This document shows, piece after piece, positions 8,032 through 15,528 of a stretch of 21,932 nt of DNA (position 1 is its first letter; every line of letters begins with the position of its first letter). Source of the DNA: Pseudomonadota bacterium (GTDB lineage: Bacteria > Pseudomonadota > Gammaproteobacteria > Burkholderiales > Burkholderiaceae_C); contig JAEYRT010000262.1 in assembly GCA_023435325.1 (NCBI GenBank), positions 1 through 21,932 on the forward strand, given 5' to 3'. Below the pieces are notes generated by a model. That model made no database searches. It was not told the DNA's origin and was given only the letters and a program-made list of their open reading frames with translations. Both the position numbers and the translations under genes were made by a program.

Positions 8032-8050
8032 CAATCGCCTTCTCTCCGGC

Positions 8051-8467
8051 ATGCCCGTGCCAGCTACCGCCTCCCCCATGATCCTGCCACTGGCAAACAG
8101 CCCGGTGCGCGCGGGGTTCCTTTCGCCTGCGGAGGACTTCCGGGGCGTGCGCTTGGACATTGCCAGCCTGCTGATCGAGCACCCGCACGCCACCTACCTG
8201 CTGCGAGTGGCAGGCCCTTCGATGCGGGAGTACGGAATCGACGATGGAGATCTGATCGTGGTGGATCGCTCTATCCAGGCACGCCATGCACACATCGTGG
8301 TGGCCATGGTGGAGGGGGAATTCACGGTCAAGCTGCTGCACTGTGCGGGCGGTGCTGTTCGCCTTCAAGCGGGCAACCCTGCCTACCCTGACATCATTCC
8401 CCAAGAAAACGAAACGCTGGAGATATGGGGCGTGGTGACTTCCTGCATCAAACGTTTTACCCGTTAG
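8051..8467 (+). CDS. umuD: UmuD-like autoproteolytic subunit of translesion DNA polymerase V
   Basis: A LexA/signal-peptidase-fold S24 peptidase. RecA filaments trigger self-cleavage, and the trimmed dimer joins UmuC to form polymerase V. With the start chosen here it has 138 residues, against 139 in E. coli UmuD. The cleavage site is Ala21-Gly22 within AGFLSPAEDF (E. coli has Cys-Gly in CGFPSPAADY). The nucleophile is Ser57 in GPSM and the general base Lys94 in EFTVK; their spacing of 37 equals that of E. coli Ser60/Lys97. An in-frame ATG at 8024 (9 residues longer) lies within the LexA box and at the predicted +1, so it could be used only on a leaderless message. Neither start has a clear ribosome-binding site. 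It is the first gene of an SOS operon, 2 nt before cho. Confidence 0.92.
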   Translation: MPVPATASPMILPLANSPVRAGFLSPAEDFRGVRLDIASLLIEHPHATYLLRVAGPSMREYGIDDGDLIVVDRSIQARHAHIVVAMVEGEFTVKLLHCAGGAVRLQAGNPAYPDIIPQENETLEIWGVVTSCIKRFTR

Positions 8468-8469
8468 CC

Positions 8470-9327
8470 ATGCATTTGCCCGCCCGCCGGCACCCGGAGT
8501 TTGAACAGGCTCGCCCCTACGCCTACCCGGAACACCTGCGCGCGACCCTGCAGGGCCTGCCTGCAGCACCCGGGGTGTACATCTTTCATGCAGAGGGCGA
8601 CAGCTTGCCGCTGTACATCGGCAAGAGCGTGAACCTGCGCTCGCGCGTGCTGTCGCACCTGCGCAACCCGAACGAGGCACGCATGCTGCGACAAGCCACG
8701 CACATCAGCCACATTCGCACGGCAGGAGAGATTGGGGCCCTGCTGCTGGAAGCACAGCTCATCAAGCAACAGCAACCGCTGTACAACCAGAAGTTGCGCC
8801 GCAACCGCCAGCTGTGTGCATTGCAGTTGCGTGATGGCAAGCCCGAGGTGGTGCACGCCGGTGACATGGACTTTGCCAGTTCCCTGGACCTGTATGGCCT
8901 GTACAGCAGCCGCACAGCGGCCCTGCAGGCATTGCACGAACTGGCCGACACACATGCCCTGTGCCTGGGTGCCTTGGGCCTGGAGAAGCTGCCACCAGGT
9001 CGGGCCTGTTTCAGGGCCATGCTCAACCGCTGCCAAGGGGTGTGCTGCGGGCGTGAAAGCCCTGCCGAACACGCCCATCGCCTGCAGGTGGCGCTGGAAA
9101 ACCTGCGCATTGTCACATGGCCTTACGCAGGGGCCATTGCCCTGCAGGAGCGCTGTGACGACCTGCAGCAACTGCACGTGGTGCACAACTGGTGCTACCT
9201 GGGCAGTGCCACCACACTGACCCAGGCACGCAAGCTGGCCAAAGTGGCAGCAGGCTTTGACGCAGACGGCTACAAGATCCTGTGTCGCCCCCTCTTGACA
9301 GGGCAAGTGCCCATCGTGCAACTATAG
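8470..9327 (+). CDS. cho: Cho-like excinuclease (UvrC homologue, GIY-YIG nuclease)
   Basis: A 285-residue GIY-YIG endonuclease resembling E. coli Cho (about 295 residues) and the N-terminal half of UvrC. Cho makes the 3' incision during UvrAB-dependent nucleotide excision repair, especially at bulky lesions that UvrC handles poorly. The domain begins at about residue 33 with PGVYIF (35-37 GVY), then LYIGKSVNLRSRV (49-51 YIG, probable catalytic Arg59), and the metal-ligand Glu94 in ALLLEAQLIK. The YNQKLRRNRQLCAL segment and a cysteine-containing GVCCG region are typical of UvrC/Cho. It lacks the C-terminal RNase H-like and HhH parts of UvrC. The ATG at 8470 was chosen because it follows the umuD stop by 2 nt; an in-frame ATG at 8425 would overlap umuD. 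It is probably translated by coupling. Confidence 0.88.
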   Translation: MHLPARRHPEFEQARPYAYPEHLRATLQGLPAAPGVYIFHAEGDSLPLYIGKSVNLRSRVLSHLRNPNEARMLRQATHISHIRTAGEIGALLLEAQLIKQQQPLYNQKLRRNRQLCALQLRDGKPEVVHAGDMDFASSLDLYGLYSSRTAALQALHELADTHALCLGALGLEKLPPGRACFRAMLNRCQGVCCGRESPAEHAHRLQVALENLRIVTWPYAGAIALQERCDDLQQLHVVHNWCYLGSATTLTQARKLAKVAAGFDADGYKILCRPLLTGQVPIVQL

Positions 9328-9335
9328 ACACTGCC

Positions 9336-10643
9336 ATGTTTGCCCTGATTGATGGCAATAACTTCTATGTGTCATGCGAACGTGCCTTTCAGCCCGCGCT
9401 GCATGGCAAACCCGTGGTGGTGCTGAGCAACAACGATGGCTGCGCCATCTCCCGCTCGAACGAGGCCAAGGCCATGGGCATCAAAATGGCCCAACCGTAC
9501 TACCAGTTTCGGGAGATGGAACGCACAACCGACCTAGTCTGCCTGTCTGCCAACTTCGAGCTGTACGGCGACATGAGCACCCGCATGATGGCGATTGCAG
9601 CAGGCCTGGGGCCGCAACAGGAGATCTACTCCATCGATGAGAGCTTTATCGGCGATCTGCATGGCATCCCCGACCTGACACGCCGCGCGTGGGCCATACG
9701 CAACCGCATCTGGCGCTGGACAAGCATTCCCACCTGCATAGGCCTGGCCCCCAGCAAGACGCTAGCCAAGCTGTGCAACCACATCGCCAAGGAGGCCGAG
9801 CGCAAGCCTGGCAGTTACCCGGCAGAACTGGCAAAAGTGTGCAACTGGGCCGAGCTGCCCCCGTTGAAGCACCAGGAGCTGCTGCAGTGCACCCCGGCCA
9901 GCGATGTGTGGGGTATTGGTCGTCGCATGGCTGCCAAGCTGGCAGAGCAAGGCATATTCACTGCATGGGACGTGGCCAGAATGCCTGTCACCCAGGCACG
10001 AGAAGCCTGGAGCGTGGTGATGGAGCGCACGGTGCGGGAGCTGCAGGGTGTGAGTTGCATCAACTTGGAACACGCCCCAGCGCCCCAGCAACAGATTGCC
10101 TGCACGCGCAGTTTTGGTCATGCCATCAGCAGCCTGCCCCCGCTGGTGGAAGCTGTCAGCGAATTTGCCACCCGGGCCGCAGAGAAGCTGCGCCACAGCC
10201 AACAACTTGCAGGCGCCTTGCTCGTCTTTGCGCACACCTCCCCGTTTCGTTCGGGGCCGCGATTCCACCAGTCCATCAGCATTCCATTGCACCATCCCAC
10301 CTCAGACACCAGGGCGCTGGTCAAGGCTGCCTTGGACGGGTTGCGCAAGATATACCAGCCAGGCTTTGAGTTGGCCAAGGCCGGAGTGATGCTGCTGGAC
10401 TTGTGCCCTGCCCATGCCCAGCAGCAGGCAGAGCTGCTGTTTGAGGCACCCACCCCCAGGCGGGATCAGAGTAAGCTGATGGAGGTCATGGATCGCATCA
10501 ACGCCCGCTACGGCAAAGCCACCCTGCACATTGGCAGCACCGGCCACACACAAGCTGATAAAGCCGGCTGGCGCATGCGACAGGAGCACCGTACGCCCCG
10601 CTACACCACGCGGTTGGATGAGATACCAATTGCACGCGCCTAA
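9336..10643 (+). CDS. umuC: UmuC-like Y-family DNA polymerase (catalytic subunit of polymerase V)
   Basis: A 435-residue Y-family polymerase that copies past damaged bases with cleaved UmuD; E. coli UmuC has 422. It opens with MFALIDGNNFYVSCERAF. Catalytic residues are Asp6 and the pair Asp101-Glu102 in YSIDESF, at the same numbers as in E. coli UmuC. The steric-gate region (NNFYVSCE) and the fingers motif VLSNNDGCAISRSNEAKAMG follow the family. A little-finger domain follows, then a QQAELLF stretch that may be a beta-clamp-binding motif. The UmuC-specific C-terminal DUF4113 region (MDRINARYG to YTTRLDEIP) ends the protein. The ATG at 9336 fits the family start and leaves 8 nt after cho; an upstream in-frame ATG at 9282 would overlap cho. 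Last gene of the SOS operon, convergent with a MATE gene 4 nt away. Confidence 0.95.
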   Translation: MFALIDGNNFYVSCERAFQPALHGKPVVVLSNNDGCAISRSNEAKAMGIKMAQPYYQFREMERTTDLVCLSANFELYGDMSTRMMAIAAGLGPQQEIYSIDESFIGDLHGIPDLTRRAWAIRNRIWRWTSIPTCIGLAPSKTLAKLCNHIAKEAERKPGSYPAELAKVCNWAELPPLKHQELLQCTPASDVWGIGRRMAAKLAEQGIFTAWDVARMPVTQAREAWSVVMERTVRELQGVSCINLEHAPAPQQQIACTRSFGHAISSLPPLVEAVSEFATRAAEKLRHSQQLAGALLVFAHTSPFRSGPRFHQSISIPLHHPTSDTRALVKAALDGLRKIYQPGFELAKAGVMLLDLCPAHAQQQAELLFEAPTPRRDQSKLMEVMDRINARYGKATLHIGSTGHTQADKAGWRMRQEHRTPRYTTRLDEIPIARA

Positions 10644-10647
10644 CGCC

Positions 10648-12039
10648 TCACAAGCAGCGCTGCCACGGAGTGCGCCACACCACCCATGCCGTACACAGAC
10701 CATACAAGCCCATGGCAGCGGCCGCCAGCACAAACAAGGACTGCACGCTGATCGTGCCACCGAGCATCAACCACAAGCCACCAGCCATGACAAGGGCCAG
10801 ACGTACGCTGCCCGCCAGTACAGGCCCACGCACATAGCCTGCCCCCAGCGAGGCGAAGTACAGCACCAGCCCCATGCCAAACAGGCCAAACACCGGGCCC
10901 AGGGTACGCAAATACAGATCGGCATAGGCCAGCACCTGCGCGTCCTGCGAAAAGATGGCCGTCCATGCTCCTGGCCACAACATCACCACCACGCCCAGCA
11001 CCGCCAAAATGGCAGCAGCCAGGCCCGCCCCCGTCCACGCAACCCGGCGTGCGCGCTGCTCCTGCTGTGCCCCCATGGCCATACCCACCATGGGAACGGC
11101 AGCCACGCCCACGCCAAAGGCAATGGGGATCAGCAAAAACTCCAGCCGCTGCCCGATGCCATAGCCTGCCAGTGCCTGTGGCCCCAGTCGCGCCACCATG
11201 CCGGTGAAAATCAGGGCAGCCAAAGAAGTCTGCACAGGCGAGATACAGGCGAACGCCCCCACCCTCAAAATGTCCTGGAACATGCGCCACGACAGCCGGA
11301 TGCCCCGCCAGCGTAATTGAACCTTGTCCTGACCACGCTGCAAATACCAAAACAGCAGCACCACCGCCAGTGCCATGGCCACGATATTGCCCAGTGCCAC
11401 ACCGACCATGCCCCAGCGCGGCAGCGGCCCAATGCCCAGCCCCAGGCCCCCGCCCACCAAAACCTGCACGATGCAAGCGCCAAACACAATGGCCGAAGGC
11501 CGCTGCATATTGCCCGTGCCACGCACCACGGAAGCCAGGGTATTGCACAGCCACACCAGCACTGCACCGCTGAACAACACGCTGCCAAAACGGGTGGCAA
11601 TCTGCAGCACCTCGCCCTGCCCGCCCAGCCAGCGATAAAAGATGGCACCGCACAGCACGAACAGCAGCGAATACAGCACCCCGATCACACCGCCAATCAC
11701 AATGGCATGCACGGCCAATGCAGAAGCCTTCTCCCTATCTCCCGCGCCCAGCGCCCGGCTGATGGCGGAAGACACACCGCTGCCCATCGCCCCGTTGCTC
11801 ATCATTTGCGTGAGCATGGCGAACGGAAAAACCAAGGCCATGGCTGCCAGCGATGCCGTGCCCAGCTGACCGACGTAATAGGTTTCTGCCACGGCCACCA
11901 GCACCGCCATGCCCATGGCCACCATGTTGGGCAGCGACAGGCGCAGCAATGTGGGCAGGATGGCGCCACGCAGCAAGGGGTGACTGCTGGCCATACCACT
12001 GGCAGGTGGTGCCGCAGCAGCCGGGGCCAGGCTGCTCAT
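10648..12039 (-). CDS. MATE family efflux transporter
   Basis: A 463-residue inner-membrane protein with about twelve hydrophobic segments in two similar halves. It belongs to the multidrug and toxin extrusion family, which exports cationic drugs or metabolites in exchange for Na+ or H+. The N-terminal region LSLPNMVAMGMAVLVAVAETYYVGQLG matches the first MATE helix, and the second half repeats the pattern after about residue 230. The frame is open further upstream to 12231, but the ATG at 12039 is preferred because AGGTGG lies about 8 nt before it on the minus strand and the extra residues show no family similarity. It ends 4 nt from umuC on the opposite strand with no hairpin between them. 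The 245-bp gap to the divergent gene at 12285 must hold both promoters. Substrate unknown. Confidence 0.9.
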   Translation of the reverse strand: MSSLAPAAAAPPASGMASSHPLLRGAILPTLLRLSLPNMVAMGMAVLVAVAETYYVGQLGTASLAAMALVFPFAMLTQMMSNGAMGSGVSSAISRALGAGDREKASALAVHAIVIGGVIGVLYSLLFVLCGAIFYRWLGGQGEVLQIATRFGSVLFSGAVLVWLCNTLASVVRGTGNMQRPSAIVFGACIVQVLVGGGLGLGIGPLPRWGMVGVALGNIVAMALAVVLLFWYLQRGQDKVQLRWRGIRLSWRMFQDILRVGAFACISPVQTSLAALIFTGMVARLGPQALAGYGIGQRLEFLLIPIAFGVGVAAVPMVGMAMGAQQEQRARRVAWTGAGLAAAILAVLGVVVMLWPGAWTAIFSQDAQVLAYADLYLRTLGPVFGLFGMGLVLYFASLGAGYVRGPVLAGSVRLALVMAGGLWLMLGGTISVQSLFVLAAAAMGLYGLCTAWVVWRTPWQRCL

Positions 12040-12121
12040 GCCGCCACCTGCCACCACTGCCGTGGCTGCTTGGCCGAAGTGGCATGCGGCCTGGGGAAAA
12101 CAGAAATCACCATGCACTCCC

Positions 12122-12140
12122 GCACCTGCCCACCAGGTGC
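12122..12140. other. Inverted repeat in the MATE/8-oxoguanine deaminase intergenic region
   Basis: GCACCTG (12122-12128) and CAGGTGC (12134-12140) are perfect complements with a 5-nt spacer. The element lies about 80 nt upstream of the MATE start. It may be an operator or a leader hairpin. I recognise no riboswitch in 12040-12284 on either strand. Confidence 0.35.
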
Positions 12141-12241
12141 CGGCGTGCAGTGTAGGCAGGCATGCGCGCCCCCGTTGTCCTGCAGGAGACGCAGACTGCC
12201 GTGCAGCGTGGCGCGGCATTTGCTTGATCACTTCTCAGCCA

Positions 12242-12260
12242 CTGTGTACGCCCAACACAG
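12242..12260. promoter_or_regulatory. Candidate operator before 8-oxoguanine deaminase
   Basis: CTGTGT (12242-12247) and ACACAG (12255-12260) form a 6-bp inverted repeat with a 7-nt spacer, ending 24 nt before the start codon. It overlaps a weak promoter candidate (TTGCTT 12220-12225, TGTGTA 12243-12248, 17-bp spacing). It is not a LexA box, because the spacing is wrong. Confidence 0.3.
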
Positions 12261-12284
12261 CCCCAAGACAGAGGAAAACAAGCC

Positions 12285-13667
12285 ATGACGGTAATCGCAC
12301 TGCACGCCGATGTGCTGGTGACTATGGATGCGCAAAGGCGCGAAATCAAAGATGGAGCCCTGGTGGCCGAAGGCCCGGCCGTGCAATGGGTGGGCCCCAG
12401 CGATGAACTTCCCGCGCAGTACCGCAAGCAGATGGACGAAAGCAGTGCGCAGGTATTGGACATGCGCGGCAAAGTGGTAATTCCAGGGCTGATCAACACC
12501 CACCACCACATGTACCAAAGCCTCACGCGCGCCGTGCCCGCTGCGCAGGATGCCGAGCTGTTCGGCTGGCTGCAAAACCTGTACCTTTTGTGGTCGCACC
12601 TGACGCCAGAAATGATTCACGCCAGCACGCGAACCGCCATGGCAGAACTCATGCTCTCCGGCTGCACCACAACCAGCGACCACCTCTATCTCTACCCCAA
12701 CGGCTGCAGGCTGGACGATGCCATTGACGCTGCACGCACCATGGGCATGCGCTTTCATGCAGCGCGCGGCTCCATGAGCCTAGGCCGCAGCCAAGGCGGC
12801 CTGCCACCCGATCAGGTGGTGGAGCAGGAAGCCGCCATCCTGTGCGACAGCCTGCGCCTGATCGAGCAATACAACGACAACCGCCGCCACGCCATGCTGC
12901 GCGTGGTGCTGGCACCGTGCTCGCCGTTTTCCGTCACACGCGACTTGATGCGCGAATCCGCCCACATGGCACGTGCACATGGCGTTTCGCTACATACGCA
13001 CCTGGCCGAGAATGACAACGATGTGGCCTTCTCGCTCGAGAAATTCGGCCAGACGCCGGCACAGTACGCCGAAAGCCTGGGCTGGGTCGGGCCGGATGTG
13101 TGGCATGCCCACTGCGTGAAACTTGACGAGGAAGGGCAGCGCCTGTTTGCGCGCACGGGCACCGGGGTGGCGCACTGCCCCTGCTCCAACATGCGCCTGG
13201 CTTCGGGCATTGCGCCAATTCGCCACCTGTGCGAGATCGGCGTGCCCGTCGGCCTGGGTGTGGATGGCAGCGCTTCCAACGACGGCGCGCACATGCTCGG
13301 TGAAGTGCGTCAGGCCATGCTGCTGCAGCGCGTGGGCCACGGGCCAGCCGCCATGACGGCGCGGCAGGCGCTGGAGATTGCCACGCTGGGCGGAGCCCGT
13401 GTGCTGGGCCGCGACGACATCGGTGCGCTGGCCCCCGGCATGTCAGCCGACTGGGTGGCGTTCGACATGCAGCAGATGGCTTACGCGGGCGCTGGCCACG
13501 ACCCTGTTGCCGCGCTGGTGTTTTGCACGCCCACGAATGTCGACACCAGCATGATCAACGGCCGTGTGGTGGTGCGAGATGGGCAGTTGCAAACAGGTGA
13601 CCTGCGCCAGATCATTCAGACCCACAACCGCCTGGCTGCTGCATTGATGCACCAAAGCGGAATTTAA
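12285..13667 (+). CDS. 8-oxoguanine deaminase (amidohydrolase superfamily)
   Basis: A 460-residue metal-dependent deaminase of the TrzN/AtzB/guanine deaminase branch, most like the characterised 8-oxoguanine deaminases of Pseudomonas (PA0142 type), which convert 8-oxoguanine to urate plus ammonia. The metal site shows as H73 and H75 in NTHHHMYQ, H237 and E242 in HTHLAEN, H274/H276 in WHAHCV and D327 in GVDGSASND. The N-terminal strand region and PGLIN motif are those of the amidohydrolase fold. GAGG-like bases in GAGGAAAA (about 15 nt before the ATG) give a ribosome-binding site. It is followed by a palindromic repeat and the convergent thioesterase gene. An alternative is a closely related s-triazine or guanine aminohydrolase; the 8-oxoguanine call rests on overall resemblance, not on a diagnostic residue. 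Confidence 0.82.
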   Translation: MTVIALHADVLVTMDAQRREIKDGALVAEGPAVQWVGPSDELPAQYRKQMDESSAQVLDMRGKVVIPGLINTHHHMYQSLTRAVPAAQDAELFGWLQNLYLLWSHLTPEMIHASTRTAMAELMLSGCTTTSDHLYLYPNGCRLDDAIDAARTMGMRFHAARGSMSLGRSQGGLPPDQVVEQEAAILCDSLRLIEQYNDNRRHAMLRVVLAPCSPFSVTRDLMRESAHMARAHGVSLHTHLAENDNDVAFSLEKFGQTPAQYAESLGWVGPDVWHAHCVKLDEEGQRLFARTGTGVAHCPCSNMRLASGIAPIRHLCEIGVPVGLGVDGSASNDGAHMLGEVRQAMLLQRVGHGPAAMTARQALEIATLGGARVLGRDDIGALAPGMSADWVAFDMQQMAYAGAGHDPVAALVFCTPTNVDTSMINGRVVVRDGQLQTGDLRQIIQTHNRLAAALMHQSGI

Positions 13668-13673
13668 AACAAT

Positions 13674-13758
13674 AGCTGCTTGCGCTTGCTACATCAGCAT
13701 TTCATATATAAAACCATTTGAAACCATTGATGTGTCGGCGCTAACAGCTTCTTTTTTT
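13674..13758. repeat. Palindromic dispersed repeat, copy B; possible bidirectional terminator
   Basis: A 76-bp imperfect palindrome (13674-13749) with outer arms AGCTGCTTGCGC (13674-13685) and GCGCTAACAGCT (13738-13749), 10 of 12 pairing. Inner pairs are ACATCA/TGATGT (13691-13696, 13728-13733) and TTTCA/TGAAA (13700-13704, 13719-13723), around an A/T-rich loop. Its length equals that of copy A at 403-478. It lies between two convergent genes. Seven Ts (13752-13758) follow on the + strand and a T-rich stretch follows on the - strand, so it could end transcription both ways. Confidence 0.72.
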
Positions 13759-13763
13759 GTAGT

Positions 13764-14216
13764 TCAAGCGCTCGCCACCATGGCCAAAGCCTCCAAATCC
13801 AGCACCCTGCCCTTGAAAACCTCAGGCACAGCACAGGGACGCCTGCTCTGACGATCCACGCACACAATGCCAAGCTTGCCCAGCGTAATGACTTGCCCGC
13901 TGTCAGCATCGACTAGGCGGTAGACCAGATCAAAACCTTTGGCCGCCCAGTCGCGCACAGCCATGTGCACTTGCACCGCCTGCGCGGGAAATGCCTCGGC
14001 CTTGTACTGCACCGCCTGGTCACCCACAAAAATCTGTACCCCCTCCACATTGGTTTCGCGATAACCCAGCCACGCAAAAAAACGCACACGGGCGGTGGAT
14101 GCCAACTGCAGCAACTGCACATTGTCAGTATGCGCACCAGGGTGCAGGGGTGGCGGACACACCAAATTGGTGCTGAACACTGCGTCATCGAAGTCGGTGA
14201 ACTGAATGCGTGCCAT
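13764..14216 (-). CDS. Hot-dog fold acyl-CoA thioesterase family protein
   Basis: A 150-residue protein of the 4-hydroxybenzoyl-CoA/acyl-CoA thioesterase type, cytoplasmic. The hot-dog signature appears as PGAHTDNVQLLQLASTARVRFFAWLGY, the place where family members keep the catalytic acid and the central helix, followed by typical strands VQIFVGDQAVQYKAEAFPAQAVQVHM and GFDLVYRLVDADSGQVI. These enzymes hydrolyse acyl- or aryl-CoA esters; the acyl group here cannot be told. The ATG at 14216 was chosen because similarity begins there (MARIQFTDFDD) and a GGA lies 6 nt before it; an ATG at 14243 is possible. It converges on the deaminase gene and diverges from the ABC importer, with a 242-bp region between the two starts. 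Confidence 0.75.
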   Translation of the reverse strand: MARIQFTDFDDAVFSTNLVCPPPLHPGAHTDNVQLLQLASTARVRFFAWLGYRETNVEGVQIFVGDQAVQYKAEAFPAQAVQVHMAVRDWAAKGFDLVYRLVDADSGQVITLGKLGIVCVDRQSRRPCAVPEVFKGRVLDLEALAMVASA

Positions 14217-14251
14217 GGAGTTTCCAAAAAGAGGCAGCGCCATGCTGCGTT

Positions 14252-14310
14252 GCACCAATTCTTAAGGGTTTGCCCGCGTTTGACTGTCACCTTGGTGCAC
14301 CACGCACCAA
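14252..14310. promoter_or_regulatory. Cluster of GCACCAA half-sites in a divergent promoter region
   Basis: GCACCAA occurs at 14252-14258 and 14304-14310, and in reverse (TTGGTGC) at 14292-14298. The last two form a perfect 7-bp inverted repeat with a 5-nt spacer. They lie between the thioesterase (-) and ABC binding-protein (+) starts, where an operator for either is expected. No convincing promoter hexamers were found nearby. Confidence 0.4.
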
Positions 14311-14458
14311 CACCTGGCACACCCCTGGACTCAATACAAAAACTGCATACAAAAAAGCAGGCACAGCTTTTGCTCAACCTGAAGACCCTCTCCCCCGCAG
14401 CCTTATTCCGGATGCCACGCTGCGGCAGTTTTGACCACCTTGAACCCCAGGAGTCTTC

Positions 14459-15484
14459 ATGCAAAAACGTACCTTCCTGCAAGCAACCGCCGCCCTGGCC
14501 CTGGCCAGCAGCTTCGGCATCGCCCACGCGCAGAGCACCCCGATCAAATTCCTGCTCGACTGGCGTTTCGAGGGCCCTTCCGGACTGTTTCTGCAGCCTG
14601 CCGCCAAGGGTTACTTCAAGCAAGCAGGGCTGGATGTATCGATTGACGCAGGCAACGGTTCCGGCGCAGCCGTGCAGCGCGTGGCTTCAGGCACTTACGA
14701 CATGGGCTTTGCAGACATGGCCTCGCTCATGGAGTTTCACGCCAACAACCCCGATGCACCCAACAAGCCAGTGGGCGTGATGGTGGTGTACAACAACACG
14801 CCCGCGGCAGTGATGGCACTGAAGAAAAGTGGCATCAAGAGCGTGGCCGACCTCAGCGGCAAGAAACTGGGCGCCCCAGTCTTTGACGCCGGCCGCAAAG
14901 CCTTTCCCACGTTTGCCAAGACCAACAAGGTGGAGAACGTGACCTGGACTTCCATGGACCCACCACTGCGCGAAACCATGCTGGTGCGCGGTGATGTGGA
15001 TGCCATCACGGGCTTTACTTTCACCAGCTTGCTCAACATTGAAGCGCGCGGCGTGAAGGCCAGCGATGTGGTGCTCATGCAGTACGCCGACCACGGCGTG
15101 AAGCACTACGGCAACGTCATCATTGCCAGCCCCAAGCTGATTCAGGAAAACCCGCAAGCCATCCAAAAATTCCTGGCGGCATTTGCCAAGGGCGCCAAGG
15201 AAGTGATTGCCAACCCTGCAGCCGCCATCGAACACGTGAAGGCACGTGACGGCATCGCCAATGCAGCCCTCGAAACCCGCCGCCTGCAACTGGCCATCGA
15301 CACCGTGGTCAACAGCGCCGATGCCCGCAAAGAAGGTTTTGGTCGCCTGGACACAAGCCGCCTGTCGCTGATGGCCTCCGAAATCTCCGACGCCTATGGC
15401 ACCAAAACCCGCATCGACCCCAAGGTGGTGTGGAACGACAGTTTCCTGCCTTCTGCGGCCGAGCTGGACATCCTGCCCCGCTAA
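14459..15484 (+). CDS. ABC transporter substrate-binding protein, NMT1/THI5 (SsuA-like) family
   Basis: A 341-residue periplasmic binding protein. The signal peptide MQKRTFLQATAALALASSFGIAHA ends at AHA; it has a Lys-Arg pair rather than a true twin-arginine. The mature start IKFLLDWRFEGPSGLFLQPAAKGYFKQAGLDV is the typical opening of the THI5/NMT1-like family, which binds thiamine-pyrimidine precursors, riboflavin, nitrate, sulfonates or related small molecules. The downstream ATPase and permease complete the importer. AGGAG about 8 nt before the ATG is a good ribosome-binding site. The 8-oxoguanine deaminase upstream and the nucleoside deaminase downstream hint at a nitrogen heterocycle as ligand, but that is inference from position only. 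A long hairpin follows the gene. Confidence 0.88.
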   Translation: MQKRTFLQATAALALASSFGIAHAQSTPIKFLLDWRFEGPSGLFLQPAAKGYFKQAGLDVSIDAGNGSGAAVQRVASGTYDMGFADMASLMEFHANNPDAPNKPVGVMVVYNNTPAAVMALKKSGIKSVADLSGKKLGAPVFDAGRKAFPTFAKTNKVENVTWTSMDPPLRETMLVRGDVDAITGFTFTSLLNIEARGVKASDVVLMQYADHGVKHYGNVIIASPKLIQENPQAIQKFLAAFAKGAKEVIANPAAAIEHVKARDGIANAALETRRLQLAIDTVVNSADARKEGFGRLDTSRLSLMASEISDAYGTKTRIDPKVVWNDSFLPSAAELDILPR

Positions 15485-15528
15485 GCCAGGCCGCATGACA
15501 AAGCTGTAGAAGCTTTCCCCCCAACCCC

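Noticed and set aside
8425..8469. Upstream in-frame ATG for cho.
   Set aside because: It would overlap umuD by 43 nt. The ATG at 8470 follows the umuD stop directly and fits the family length.
9282..9335. Upstream in-frame ATG for umuC.
   Set aside because: It adds 18 residues inside cho, and the MFALIDGNNF start at 9336 matches UmuC exactly.
7698..10643. tRNA-Arg as an integration site for a mobile island carrying the SOS operon.
   Set aside because: No second copy of the tRNA 3' end and no integrase was seen in the window.
12242..12260. A second LexA box before 8-oxoguanine deaminase.
   Set aside because: The half-sites are spaced as CTGT-N11-ACAG rather than N8, so it does not fit LexA.
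12040..12284. A riboswitch controlling the MATE gene or the deaminase.
   Set aside because: Only simple hairpins were found; no conserved core of guanidine, purine or other known riboswitch classes was recognised.
10531..12288. Two long plus-strand frames opposite the MATE gene.
   Set aside because: Their composition is rich in His, Gln and Pro with no recognisable domain; they mirror the codon bias of the minus-strand transporter.
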